Below are positions 51,968 to 60,796 of a stretch of DNA of 64,000 nt, piece after piece. The number at the start of each line of letters is the position of its first letter. Position 1 is the first letter of the stretch. Both the position numbers and the translations under genes were made by a program. Origin of the DNA: Saprospiraceae bacterium UBA7687 (GTDB lineage Bacteria > Bacteroidota > Bacteroidia > Chitinophagales > Saprospiraceae); the NCBI GenBank assembly GCA_002482845.1, contig DLGT01000112.1, positions 1 through 64,000 of the forward strand, read 5' to 3'. The notes under the pieces were generated by a model. It worked only from the letters and a program-made list of their open reading frames with translations, was not told the origin of the DNA and did not search any database.

Positions 51968-53097
51968 TCTATTCGAATACCTTCTTTTCTAAGTCTTTCG
52001 ACCAAGTCCATCCCAAAGGCTTCTACTGGAGTAAGTACACCATATTTTATGTTTTTCGATTTTATTAAGTCTAGTAGTGTAAATGCTGATTGTGAAAACA
52101 TCTTTGCCGTTTCATTATACCCTGGGTCGCCACCCGAAAATATAGTCCTTGCTTCTGTTGTAGTAGATTTACCAATACAAATAACTTCAAATTTGCTCTG
52201 TGCTCTCCTAGCTTCACTTGGTCCTGTGCCTGGCTTAAATTTGTCAAACATTTTTTTTCGAAAACTTTTAAATCTTACCAAAAACATAGCTGACACAATG
52301 GGGAAAACTGTCTTTACTACTTTCCCAAATGACGACCTTACGAAAAACTGTCCATAAGAAACTGCAACACCAAAGTCGTCTGACAATCTATGGGCACTTC
52401 GTTTTACAATGTGTGGATCTACGACAGGCATTGGTATACCCCAACCTTTTATCTCTTTATTGTAATGAATTTTTAAAGGCATTTTGGGTGCATCTTTGTG
52501 TCTTTTTATTTTTGTTTTGATAGATGTTTTTTCTACTTCCATGTGAAGTGCCTGAATTGCTGTAGTCAATGTTCCGCCTGAAAAAGTAGCATTGGTGCGT
52601 ATGTAACCTTTCAGCGATTTTGGTTCGTCTTTTGGTAGTTTTTTGGCTGTGAGCCAAGCTGCAAAATCAGCAGGTATACTATCAAATCCACAACAATTTA
52701 CAATACACGATTTTTGGTTTTCTGCTTCTTGGAAATAAGAATTGTACACATCTGCCACAAAAGAAGGCTCGCCAGTGATATCTAAGTAGTGCGTATGATG
52801 ATCTATACATGCCTTGACTACATTTTTGCCATACCAATTGAATGGCCCTACTGTATTCATCAAAATCTTACACTTGGAAGCCATAACATTCAAACTATCG
52901 GCATCCTTTACATCAGCAATGACTATATCGGGTTTTGTGGTCAATCCACTCTTAATTTCATTCAGTTTGTCTGAGTCTCTACCTGCAATTGCCCAAGAAA
53001 TATGCTCTATCTTTGCGTGATCTGCAAGGTATTTTGCCACCAAAGCGCCAGTAAAACCAGTTGCACCGAAAAGTATGATATCATATTGTCTGTCCAT
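51964..53097 (-). CDS. Saccharopine-dehydrogenase-like NAD(P)-binding reductase (trans-acting enoyl reductase type)
   Basis: A 377-residue protein from the ATG at 53097 (MDRQYDIILFGATGFTG). The N-terminal Rossmann fold has the nucleotide loop GATGFTG (about 10-16) and an AIAGR cofactor-specificity segment. Downstream motifs are NTVGPFNWYG, YLDITGEPSFV and CCGFDSIPAD. It belongs to the group named after mycobacterial trans-acting enoyl reductase. The substrate is unknown. The frame stays open to 53271, but a TATCTTTG box at 53175-53182 lies inside that extension, supporting the shorter start. Confidence 0.88.
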   Translation of the reverse strand: MDRQYDIILFGATGFTGALVAKYLADHAKIEHISWAIAGRDSDKLNEIKSGLTTKPDIVIADVKDADSLNVMASKCKILMNTVGPFNWYGKNVVKACIDHHTHYLDITGEPSFVADVYNSYFQEAENQKSCIVNCCGFDSIPADFAAWLTAKKLPKDEPKSLKGYIRTNATFSGGTLTTAIQALHMEVEKTSIKTKIKRHKDAPKMPLKIHYNKEIKGWGIPMPVVDPHIVKRSAHRLSDDFGVAVSYGQFFVRSSFGKVVKTVFPIVSAMFLVRFKSFRKKMFDKFKPGTGPSEARRAQSKFEVICIGKSTTTEARTIFSGGDPGYNETAKMFSQSAFTLLDLIKSKNIKYGVLTPVEAFGMDLVERLRKEGIRID

Positions 53098-53174
53098 GAT
53101 GTCGAGTTGGATTAAAGAAAACACAAAGTAACAAAAGGCTTTGAATATTCTAATTAAAAATTGAAATTGAGCTA

Positions 53175-53182
53175 CAAAGATA
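53175..53182 (-). promoter_or_regulatory. TAnnTTTG -7 box of the reductase gene
   Basis: The minus-strand TATCTTTG is 77 bp before the ATG at 53097. Confidence 0.4.
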
Positions 53183-53286
53183 AAAAATATGTGATTAATA
53201 CCTTTCTCATCATACTTAAGGTAAAGATTGTATAAAGTTGAAATGAAGCAGGAGAGTTGTAGGGGTTTCAACCAATCATTAATGAA

Positions 53287-53396
53287 TTGTATATGGAGCC
53301 TGGTGGGAGCTCATGTGGAGCGTATATGGAGTGTAGTCGGGCCAAGGTCGAGACAACCTCGGCACAACGTCGGGACAACCTCGGGACAACCCTATT
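53287..53396. repeat. 11-bp-period array, ten units
   Basis: Units begin every 11 bp from 53287 to 53386. The first half ends in TGGA or GGGA and the second half has ACAACcTCGGG-like units (the two at 53364 and 53375 differ at one base). The array is much more GC-rich than its surroundings. It lies in the 780-bp gap 53098-53877, which has no credible gene. Confidence 0.75.
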
Positions 53397-53563
53397 GTGG
53401 TTTTTGTGAAAAATGGTAGTTTTTATACGTTTCGGGTTAACATTAGCAGATGTTTAGGCTTGTGCTGGCATTTGATTTTTTGTAAAAAACGCTGGTATAA
53501 AGATAAGTTTTTTTGACAAGAAAAATGGATAGGTTTTGGATGTTTTTATTGGAAAATTTAATT

Positions 53564-53660
53564 GCCACTAAGGCACGAAGGCGTGACAAAAATCGGCAGG
53601 ATGCCGTTTGTTATGTTGCTCCGTACCTAAAGGCGGACGCTACGACGAATAGTTGTTATC
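53564..53660. repeat. GC-richer intergenic block with small hairpin, possible dispersed repeat
   Basis: This block stands out by composition in AT-rich DNA. It contains a GCCACTAAGGCACGAAGGCG-type stretch near its start and a perfect CGGCA-GGA-TGCCG hairpin at 53594-53606. No second copy is in the window. I treat it as a candidate dispersed repeat rather than part of the 78-codon frame that crosses it. Confidence 0.3.
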
Positions 53661-53847
53661 TCACTAAAAATATTTTTGTGTTTGATAAAAGGGTAATTTA
53701 TCTAAGTGATACCATTGACACATCAGATTGGGGCCGATCAACAATCTGAAAATTAAATAATTAAGAGATCTAAGTCTCACACTTAGATCGTTATGGTTTA
53801 GCTAAGATAAATCTTTTGATAATTCAGCTAACTTGAGTTGGATTCAC

Positions 53848-53855
53848 TACTTTTG
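53848..53855 (+). promoter_or_regulatory. TAnnTTTG -7 box of the GH3/beta-lactamase fusion gene
   Basis: TACTTTTG lies 22 bp before the ATG at 53878, inside the longer open frame that starts at 53833. Confidence 0.5.
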
Positions 53856-53877
53856 TCATTCTTTAATATGTAAATTC

Positions 53878-56800
53878 ATGATTTCTATTCATAAATGGTT
53901 ATGTATCTTAGCTTGTTTGATGTATTCCGCTGTAGGATCAGGGCAAAAACCAGCATTTTTGACAAATCACAATATCAAGTGGGTAGATTCTGTTTTTGCT
54001 AGTCTTACATTGGAGGAAAAGATTGGACAATTGCTGATGCCACGTGGTAATTACTCTGGTAAACCGCATGATTTGGCTACGCTTGAGCTTTGGGTCAAAG
54101 AATATAAAATAGGCGGTATCGTTTTTTTTGCTTCTAATCCTACGACACAAGCTCAAATTACAAATCGACTACAAAAACTATCTAAAACGCCGCTGATGAT
54201 AGGCCAAGATTTTGAATGGGGACTTGGTATGAGACTAGATAGTACAGATCGATTTCCATACGCAGTGACTTTGGGTGCAGTCCAAGGACAATATGATTTA
54301 CTGGAAGCAATGGGAATAGAAGTAGCGCGACAATGCAAACGGATAGGTGTTCACATCAATTATGCCCCAGTGGTAGATGTCAATAATAATCCCAATAATC
54401 CTGTGATTAATTTTAGGTCTTTTGGCGGAAATAAAGAAGCTGTTGCCAATAAAGGACTGGCATATATGAAAGGAATGCAAAGCCAACGATTATTTTGTAC
54501 AGCTAAACATTTTCCAGGACATGGCGATACAGATGTAGATTCTCATCATGACTTGCCTTTGATAAAACATGATATGTCAAGGCTCAAAGACATAGAGTTG
54601 TACCCTTTCAAAAAATTGATTGATGCTGGACTTAGTGGTGTAATGACGGCACATTTGAATATTCCTGCACTTGATACGACTTCAGGTTTAGCATCTACTT
54701 TTTCTCCTGCCATTGTTGATAAATTATTGCGCAAAGACTTAAAATTTGAAGGACTTACTTTTACGGATGCGATGGAAATGAAAGGAGCTGTTAAAAATTT
54801 CCCTCCAGGGGAAGCAATGGTCCAAGCAATTCTAGCTGGTAATGATGTCCTAGAGACTTTTATAGATGTTCCTATTTCATTTCAAGCAATCAAAGATGCG
54901 GTAAATAGCGGGAGAATCAGTATGAAAATCCTAGATACTAAAGTCAAAAAAATCTTGATGGCAAAATCTTGGGTGGGTTTGGACAAATATAAACCTATCG
55001 AAATGAAAAACCTAGTCGAAGACTTAAATTCGATTAAAGCTGATGTACTAAATCATCGTTTTGCCCATGTAAGCATAACCTGTTTGAAAAATGACAAAAA
55101 GTTACTTCCCATAAATGATTTAACCCAAAGAATAGCTGTTGTATCTATTGAAGGAATTTATGAATCTGATTTTTTAAGAATGGTAAAAAATTATACAGAT
55201 GTAGATTACTACCACATTCCGAAAGAAGCAAGTGACTCATTGGTACAAAGCATTGTAGAAAAAACATCTATGTATGATTTGGTTTTGGTTGGTATACATT
55301 TGATCAATATCAGGGCAAGTAGCAAATACGGATTGACCCCTTCAAACATAAAACATATATCCAAACTAGCTGTCCAAAATAATGTTGTACTGTCGATCTT
55401 TGGAAATCCATTTATACTGGGCAAAATCCCAGAATTGGCAAAATCTCACACATTATTGATGGCATATCAGATGACGCCACTCACAGAATCAGCGGCAGCA
55501 CAAGCGATTTTTGGAGCAATTCCAACTAGAGGAAAATTGCCTATTTCGCTTGACAATTCTTTTTATGAAGGAATGGGCATAGATCTTCATCCTATACAAA
55601 GATTGGCCTATGGCGTGCCAGAGTTGGCTGGAATTGATAGGGTAATGCTTGAAAACAGGCTTGATTCTGTAGTGAATGTTGGGCTCAACGCAAATGCCTA
55701 TCCTGGATGTGTGCTTCAGGTTACAAAAGACAATATGGTCATTTTTCAAAGAGCTTATGGCTATCATAAGTATGAAGATGGTGCATTTGGAAAAATAGAT
55801 AACATAACAACAGATGCAAAATATGCATTTATTGATGATGCCATGGACAATACTTCTAACCTACAAACTACAATTAAAAAAGCTCCGACCACAAATAATC
55901 AAACAAAAGGACTGGTCAAAACTTCTGATATTTATGATCTTGCTTCCATTACAAAGATAAGTGGTACTATGCTAGCCGTCATGCAATTAATGAGTGAAGA
56001 AAAATTTGATTTGGATGCACGATTGGTAGATTATTATCCAGAATTTAAAGGTAGTAACAAGGCTGATCTTACCTTTAGAGACATGCTCACACATCGCTCA
56101 GGACTGAAATCGTGGATTCCTTTCTGGAAAGATGCTATTGACAGTTTAGGGACGCTTCAGCATGCTTTATTAACAGAAACTGCATTAGAAAAAAGATTTG
56201 TATTTGTTTATAAAAAACCTGGATTCTTCAAAAGGCTTTTCGGCAAAAAAACCACAAAATCTATTGATTACACATCATCAATTAAAAATGATCCGACATT
56301 ATGGAAAGATATCACGAACAAGTATGGCTTAGTTTGGAAGGCTAAGACTTTTCAAAAAGAACAATCAAATGAATATTCCATACAAGTAGCAGATCATCTT
56401 TGGCTTTATCATAATTATCATAAAAAAATCATTCAACAAATCAAAGAGTCGGAGCTAAATACACCTTCAAATAAATCAAATGGTAGTAAGTATGATTATG
56501 TCTATAGCGACTTGCATTTTTACCTTTATCCAGAAATAATTAGGAGACTTACTGGCAAAACTATGCCATTCTACCTCCAAGAAACTTACAAAGCAATTGG
56601 GGCAAATTCATTAAGTTATAATCCTAAATCATCTCTTGAAAAAATAGTACCAACAGAGTATGACAGCCTATTTAGAAACAATCTGATACATGGACGAGTT
56701 CACGATGAAGGAGCAGCTATGATGGGTGGCATTTCTGGACATGCGGGTCTATTCGGTAATGCGAATGATCTTTCAAAAATCATGCAATTGTATCTCAATA

Positions 56801-57150
56801 ATGGCAATTATGGTGGTAAAAATTACATCAAGCCTAGTGTGATCAATGAATGTACAAAATATCAATTTCCTGAATTTCAACTTAGGCGTGGTATCGGTTT
56901 TGACAAAAAGGATTTTAACCCCAACATTCAAAATGGACCATCTCTAGCATCTGAGATAAGTTACGGTCACTCGGGATTTACGGGCACTTTTACTTGGGTC
57001 GACCCAAAATACAACCTAACCTATGTCTTTCTCTCAAACAGAATATATCCAACAAGAGACAATAAAAAAATTAACGAACTAAATATTCGATCTGAAATAG
57101 GAAATCAAATCATTAAAACGATTATTGATTCACAAAAAGTAAAAAAATGA
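53878..57150 (+). CDS. NagZ-type GH3 beta-N-acetylhexosaminidase fused to a serine beta-lactamase-like domain
   Basis: A 1090-residue protein from the ATG at 53878, with signal peptide (1-22). Residues about 35-360 are a NagZ-type GH3 domain: KHFPGHGDTDVDSHHDLP (His211 region) and the nucleophile Asp297 in FTDAMEMKG. A GH3 C-terminal-like domain (about 380-580) follows. Residues about 600-1090 form a class C beta-lactamase/serine-hydrolase domain with S690-x-x-K693 (SITK), a YSD-type motif and HSG near the end. The pair suggests cleavage of GlcNAc-anhydroMurNAc linkages plus a penicillin-binding-like activity on peptidoglycan. The beta-lactamase half is probably not a resistance determinant. 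It overlaps the next gene by 4 bp. Confidence 0.9.
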   Translation: MISIHKWLCILACLMYSAVGSGQKPAFLTNHNIKWVDSVFASLTLEEKIGQLLMPRGNYSGKPHDLATLELWVKEYKIGGIVFFASNPTTQAQITNRLQKLSKTPLMIGQDFEWGLGMRLDSTDRFPYAVTLGAVQGQYDLLEAMGIEVARQCKRIGVHINYAPVVDVNNNPNNPVINFRSFGGNKEAVANKGLAYMKGMQSQRLFCTAKHFPGHGDTDVDSHHDLPLIKHDMSRLKDIELYPFKKLIDAGLSGVMTAHLNIPALDTTSGLASTFSPAIVDKLLRKDLKFEGLTFTDAMEMKGAVKNFPPGEAMVQAILAGNDVLETFIDVPISFQAIKDAVNSGRISMKILDTKVKKILMAKSWVGLDKYKPIEMKNLVEDLNSIKADVLNHRFAHVSITCLKNDKKLLPINDLTQRIAVVSIEGIYESDFLRMVKNYTDVDYYHIPKEASDSLVQSIVEKTSMYDLVLVGIHLINIRASSKYGLTPSNIKHISKLAVQNNVVLSIFGNPFILGKIPELAKSHTLLMAYQMTPLTESAAAQAIFGAIPTRGKLPISLDNSFYEGMGIDLHPIQRLAYGVPELAGIDRVMLENRLDSVVNVGLNANAYPGCVLQVTKDNMVIFQRAYGYHKYEDGAFGKIDNITTDAKYAFIDDAMDNTSNLQTTIKKAPTTNNQTKGLVKTSDIYDLASITKISGTMLAVMQLMSEEKFDLDARLVDYYPEFKGSNKADLTFRDMLTHRSGLKSWIPFWKDAIDSLGTLQHALLTETALEKRFVFVYKKPGFFKRLFGKKTTKSIDYTSSIKNDPTLWKDITNKYGLVWKAKTFQKEQSNEYSIQVADHLWLYHNYHKKIIQQIKESELNTPSNKSNGSKYDYVYSDLHFYLYPEIIRRLTGKTMPFYLQETYKAIGANSLSYNPKSSLEKIVPTEYDSLFRNNLIHGRVHDEGAAMMGGISGHAGLFGNANDLSKIMQLYLNNGNYGGKNYIKPSVINECTKYQFPEFQLRRGIGFDKKDFNPNIQNGPSLASEISYGHSGFTGTFTWVDPKYNLTYVFLSNRIYPTRDNKKINELNIRSEIGNQIIKTIIDSQKVKK

Positions 57151-57659
57151 TTATAAAAGCAGTAAATGGCAAGTCACCGGCATTTGGAAATGATTGTTAT
57201 ATAGCAGAAAATGCCACTATTGTAGGAGAAGTTAGTATGGGAGACCATTGTAGTGTATGGTTTAATGCTGTCATAAGAGGCGATGTCAATTATATCAAAA
57301 TGGGCCATAAGGTCAATATTCAGGACGGTGCAGTCATTCATTGTACATACCAAAAGTATCCAACTATTATTGGCAATAATGTATCCGTGGGACACAATGC
57401 CATAGTCCACGGCTGTACCATACATGACAATGTACTAGTAGGGATGGGTGCGATCATTATGGACAATTGTGTCGTAGAAAGCAATTCGATCATCGCTGCA
57501 GGAGCAGTGGTTACTCAAAATACACACGTAGAAGCTGGTACAATTTACGCTGGAGTGCCTGCAAAAAAAGTGAAAGACATCAGCCAAGAATTAATTTCTG
57601 GAGAGATAGACAGAATTGCTAATAATTATGTGATGTATTCAGGATGGTTTAAAGAATAA
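57147..57659 (+). CDS. Gamma-carbonic-anhydrase-like hexapeptide-repeat protein
   Basis: A 170-residue left-handed beta-helix protein with hexapeptide repeats and the metal-site His residues in HCTYQKYPTIIGNNVSVGHNAIVHGC (three His), as in YrdA/PaaY. It starts inside the stop codon of the GH3 fusion gene (ATGA), so the two are translationally coupled. Carbonic anhydrase activity is not certain, since many relatives are inactive. Length is typical. Confidence 0.93.
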   Translation: MIIKAVNGKSPAFGNDCYIAENATIVGEVSMGDHCSVWFNAVIRGDVNYIKMGHKVNIQDGAVIHCTYQKYPTIIGNNVSVGHNAIVHGCTIHDNVLVGMGAIIMDNCVVESNSIIAAGAVVTQNTHVEAGTIYAGVPAKKVKDISQELISGEIDRIANNYVMYSGWFKE

Positions 57660-58592
57660 TCAATCAAGATCAATTCTATTTAGATTTTCCTTAAACTTCA
57701 TGTAACTAGGTATTACTTCTGAAATGACATCTTTCAATGCAAGTATAAATCTAAGTTTTGTAGTAAATTTATGGTGAATCATACTGACCTCACGCACAGG
57801 TGTGGGTGCGTAGAATGGAATCACCCTAGACTTTCGATCTGGTGAGAGATTCCAAGTGGACAATTCGGGGATGATGGTCATGCCGCCACTTGCTTCGGTG
57901 ATATTCATGAGAGATTCGATACTACCGGCATTGTATTTGATATTACTTTCTTCAATATTTCGTAACTCGCATAGTTTAATCATTTGGTGGCGCATGCAGT
58001 GTCCTTCTTCTAGCAGCCACAAATGTCTGAAATCTATTTCTTCTGGAAGTATATATGCTTTATCCATTTTTTTATGCAGGAAGACATAAAACTCTTCATA
58101 AAACATTGGATAAGTGATCAATGATTTCTCTTCGATCGGAGTGACAAGAATGCCTGCATCGGTTTCAGATGTTTTTAGTTTATGGAGAATAGATTTTGTC
58201 GTTTCTTCTTCAATGATTAATTCTGTTTCTGGGTATCTTTTACTAAATAACTGAACGAAAAGTGGTATAATGTAAGGTGCTAGTGTCGGTATGATGCTTA
58301 CTTTTAAAGAACCTTTCATGTCTTCTTGATGCAAATCGGATGCAAGTTTTTCCATAACCTGAATCTCTTCCAAAATCTTTATAATTTGTGATGCCAATAT
58401 CTCTCCTTTCTCTGTAAGCGTGAGCGGATTACTTTTTCTGTCTATCAAAATAATGCCCAACTCGTCTTCCATTTTTTTAATGGCCATGCTTAGTGCGGGC
58501 TGAGATACATTGGACTTTATAGCAGCTAGACTATAATTTCTAGTAGTTGCTAGAGCAATAAAATATTTTAACTGGGATATCTGGATATTCAT
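57660..58592 (-). CDS. oxyR: OxyR-type LysR-family redox regulator
   Basis: A 310-residue LysR regulator from the ATG at 58592. The N-terminal winged helix-turn-helix (about 1-62) has NYSLAAIKSNVSQPALSMAIKKMEDELGI. The C-terminal sensor has the peroxide-sensing Cys pair in GHCMRHQMIKLC at Cys199 and Cys208 with the canonical nine-residue spacing. This start gives the same numbering as E. coli OxyR. It should activate oxidative-stress genes. No catalase or peroxidase gene is adjacent. An inverted repeat (58591-58635) overlaps the start codon and is a candidate autoregulatory site. Confidence 0.93.
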   Translation of the reverse strand: MNIQISQLKYFIALATTRNYSLAAIKSNVSQPALSMAIKKMEDELGIILIDRKSNPLTLTEKGEILASQIIKILEEIQVMEKLASDLHQEDMKGSLKVSIIPTLAPYIIPLFVQLFSKRYPETELIIEEETTKSILHKLKTSETDAGILVTPIEEKSLITYPMFYEEFYVFLHKKMDKAYILPEEIDFRHLWLLEEGHCMRHQMIKLCELRNIEESNIKYNAGSIESLMNITEASGGMTIIPELSTWNLSPDRKSRVIPFYAPTPVREVSMIHHKFTTKLRFILALKDVISEVIPSYMKFKENLNRIDLD

Positions 58593-58635
58593 AAGCAAAA
58601 TTTATAACATCATAAGTTTATAAATTGTTGCTTAT
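58591..58635. promoter_or_regulatory. Dyad at the oxyR start, candidate operator
   Basis: The left arm 58591-58608 and right arm 58616-58635 are reverse complements apart from two single-base bulges, with ATAAGCAA at one outer end and TTGCTTAT at the other. It overlaps the start codon. LysR-family proteins usually bind such sites to repress themselves. Confidence 0.5.
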
Positions 58636-58714
58636 ATCCAAATCTGCATAATTTTGTGGAGTTTTTGTAGAAGCTATTAAACGTAGGTCATGCAAAAATA
58701 ATATCGAAATGTTT

Positions 58715-58748
58715 AAGCGGTTTCCTTTTAAAGAAGAGGAAACCGCTT
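58715..58748. terminator. 11-bp perfect stem-loop near the 3' end of the 58765 gene
   Basis: Arms AAGCGGTTTCC (58715-58725) and GGAAACCGCTT (58738-58748) have T6 on the + side. On the minus strand, where it follows a gene, the T-run is weak. Confidence 0.7.
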
Positions 58749-58764
58749 TTTTATTCATGCCAAA

Positions 58765-59232
58765 TTATAGCTTTCTAATACTTTTGCAAATATTGACAGC
58801 TTCATCTACAGCATTTGTGTCTCCATCCAAAAATGTAATAATAACAAAGAAGTTTGTATCAGAATTTGGATCAATAACACCCATAATGAATATTTTTGCG
58901 CCATCAAGTTCACCTTCAGCATATCCACCTTTGAATCCATTAAAATTAATTGTGCTTACATCGTCAATCCTAGCAAGATTAAGGGATGCAGCAATGCTCA
59001 TTGTATAGCCTGTAATATCCGTATCATCGATCGTTTCATCCGTAAATGGAATGATAGTCATTTCCATACCGTCACCTGTTGCAGAAAATTCTTCGCCCGT
59101 GCTTACTGTTTCTTTAAAATCATCCGCAAGAGTAAACGAAATACCGTAATCTTCCCATGTATAGTCTTGTTGGGCATTTGATTGTACTGAAAATAAAACA
59201 AAAGAAATCATTAGAATAAAAAGGCATCTCAT
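58765..59232 (-). CDS. Small exported hypothetical protein
   Basis: A 155-residue protein from the ATG at 59232 (MRCLFILMISFVLFSVQSNAQ signal peptide, cleaved after Gln). The mature part is acidic and beta-rich (YTWEDYGISFTLADDFKETV, and a C-terminal NICKSIRKL). It resembles small exported PsbP-like or DUF1795-like proteins, but I cannot assign a family firmly. The earlier in-frame start at 59265 coincides with a TACATTTG -7 box and is unlikely. It is a single gene. Confidence 0.6.
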   Translation of the reverse strand: MRCLFILMISFVLFSVQSNAQQDYTWEDYGISFTLADDFKETVSTGEEFSATGDGMEMTIIPFTDETIDDTDITGYTMSIAASLNLARIDDVSTINFNGFKGGYAEGELDGAKIFIMGVIDPNSDTNFFVIITFLDGDTNAVDEAVNICKSIRKL

Positions 59233-59264
59233 GCTTTTAAAATTTTTGATTGTTAAATAAAGCA

Positions 59265-59272
59265 CAAATGTA
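59265..59272 (-). promoter_or_regulatory. TAnnTTTG -7 box of the 58765-59232 gene
   Basis: The minus-strand TACATTTG is 32 bp before the ATG at 59232. Confidence 0.5.
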
Positions 59273-59341
59273 TAGATTAATTACTACCATTGTTGTAGTG
59301 GATAGCCACTATTTATAAATATTTCAGCACTTATTCACAAT

Positions 59342-60796
59342 TCAATATTTAATACAGACATTTTTAGCTTCTGTAAAAAAATGTAAGGCTTCCATGCCAC
59401 CTTCACGACCTACACCACTATTCTTGACTCCACCGAAAGGCGTCCTCAAGTCTCGCACCAACCAACAATTGATCCAAACGATACCTGAAGCTAATTTTTC
59501 TGCCAGTCGATGCGCTCTGGATAAATTTTGAGTCCATAAGGTAGCAGCCAGTCCATAATTGGTACTATTGGCATACATGAGCACTTCTTCTTCGGTATCA
59601 AATGGCATAATCGTAACTACTGGACCGAATATTTCTTCTTGGTTCGTCCGACAGTCGTAAGATAATCCTTCTATGACCGTGGCTTTTATGAAATAACCAT
59701 CAGCACATCTACCTGTAAGTAATGCTCTCTCGCCACCGGTCAAAATGATTCCACCTTCGGTTTTTGCAAGTTCTATATAAGATAATACTTTATTCATGTG
59801 CGCATCTGAGACAACGGCACCTGTTTTGGTTTGGTCGTCTATAGGATCACCCACTTGTAGTTTTGATACTTTGGCTACAAAATCAGTTTTAAACTTTTCA
59901 TATATAGGTCTTTCAACAAATATTCTAGACCCACAGAGACATATCTGACCTTGATTGGCAAATGACGACCTTACCGTTGTGGCTAACATATCTTCATAAT
60001 CACAATCTGCAAAAATGATATTCGGATTTTTCCCACCTAGTTCTAATGACAATTTTTTGAACATGGGAGCAGCAACGGATGCAATCCTTTTACCAGTAGA
60101 TGTACCACCTGTAAATGATATTGCTTTGATTTCAGGATGGACACAGATGGCTTCGCCTACTTTGGGACCAAGACCGTGTACAAAATTGAGTACTCCTTCA
60201 GGAAAGTTGATATCTTGGCACACTTGAGATAATAAAAAGGCCGTATATGGTGTGATCTCACTTGGTTTGGCTACAACAGTATTTCCTGCAGCTAACGCTG
60301 GTGCAATTTTCCAAGTGAGTAAGTACAAAGGTAGATTCCATGGTGATATACAACCTACTACGCCTATAGATTGACGGAGTGTATAGTTAATTCCCACACC
60401 TTCCATGTGATGAGACTCTGAATGATACTGTGTGATGGCGTGGGCAAAAAATTTGAAATTGGATACTGCTCTCGGGATATCCATCATTCTGGCAAGGGAT
60501 ATTGGTTTTCCATTATCTTTACTTTCTGCAGCTGCAAATTCCTCGAGCCGCTCTTCTATCTTGTTTGCAAGTTTTGTCAACCAAGCGGATCTATCTTCAT
60601 TACTCAATGATGACCAAAATGGAAAAGCTTTTTTGGCAGCTTCAACTGCTTGTTTGACATCATCTTGGTCTGAGTCTGGTATCAAACTGTACGGCTGACC
60701 TGTTGCTGGTTCGTAATTGTCAAGATATAGATTGGAAATAGGACTTGACATTTGTCCACCTATATAATTGTCTATTTTATGAAGTTGAGTCATCAT
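59342..60796 (-). CDS. 2-aminomuconic-6-semialdehyde dehydrogenase (ALDH8-like)
   Basis: A 484-residue NAD-dependent aldehyde dehydrogenase. The SLSNEDRSAWLTKLANKIEERLEEFA and DIPRAVSNFKFFAHAI segments, and the catalytic Cys context FANQGQICLCGSRIF (Cys near residue 286), point to the aminomuconate/hydroxymuconate semialdehyde group. Other landmarks are SPWNLPLYL and LELGGKNPNI (general base Glu). It should oxidise 2-aminomuconic semialdehyde to 2-aminomuconate in the kynurenine pathway. Its start overlaps the DUF1016 fragment by 20 bp. Upstream genes on the same strand are tryptophan dioxygenase and aminomuconate deaminase-like RidA. Confidence 0.88.
   Translation of the reverse strand: MMTQLHKIDNYIGGQMSSPISNLYLDNYEPATGQPYSLIPDSDQDDVKQAVEAAKKAFPFWSSLSNEDRSAWLTKLANKIEERLEEFAAAESKDNGKPISLARMMDIPRAVSNFKFFAHAITQYHSESHHMEGVGINYTLRQSIGVVGCISPWNLPLYLLTWKIAPALAAGNTVVAKPSEITPYTAFLLSQVCQDINFPEGVLNFVHGLGPKVGEAICVHPEIKAISFTGGTSTGKRIASVAAPMFKKLSLELGGKNPNIIFADCDYEDMLATTVRSSFANQGQICLCGSRIFVERPIYEKFKTDFVAKVSKLQVGDPIDDQTKTGAVVSDAHMNKVLSYIELAKTEGGIILTGGERALLTGRCADGYFIKATVIEGLSYDCRTNQEEIFGPVVTIMPFDTEEEVLMYANSTNYGLAATLWTQNLSRAHRLAEKLASGIVWINCWLVRDLRTPFGGVKNSGVGREGGMEALHFFTEAKNVCIKY

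Noticed and set aside
53513..53749. 78-codon + strand frame in the 53.1-53.9 kb gap
   Set aside because: It crosses a hairpin and a composition break, has no recognisable domain, and the 3' half looks like non-coding DNA.
53878..57150. Antibiotic-resistance beta-lactamase
   Set aside because: The beta-lactamase-like domain is the C-terminal half of a large peptidoglycan-related fusion. Nothing in the sequence shows drug hydrolysis.
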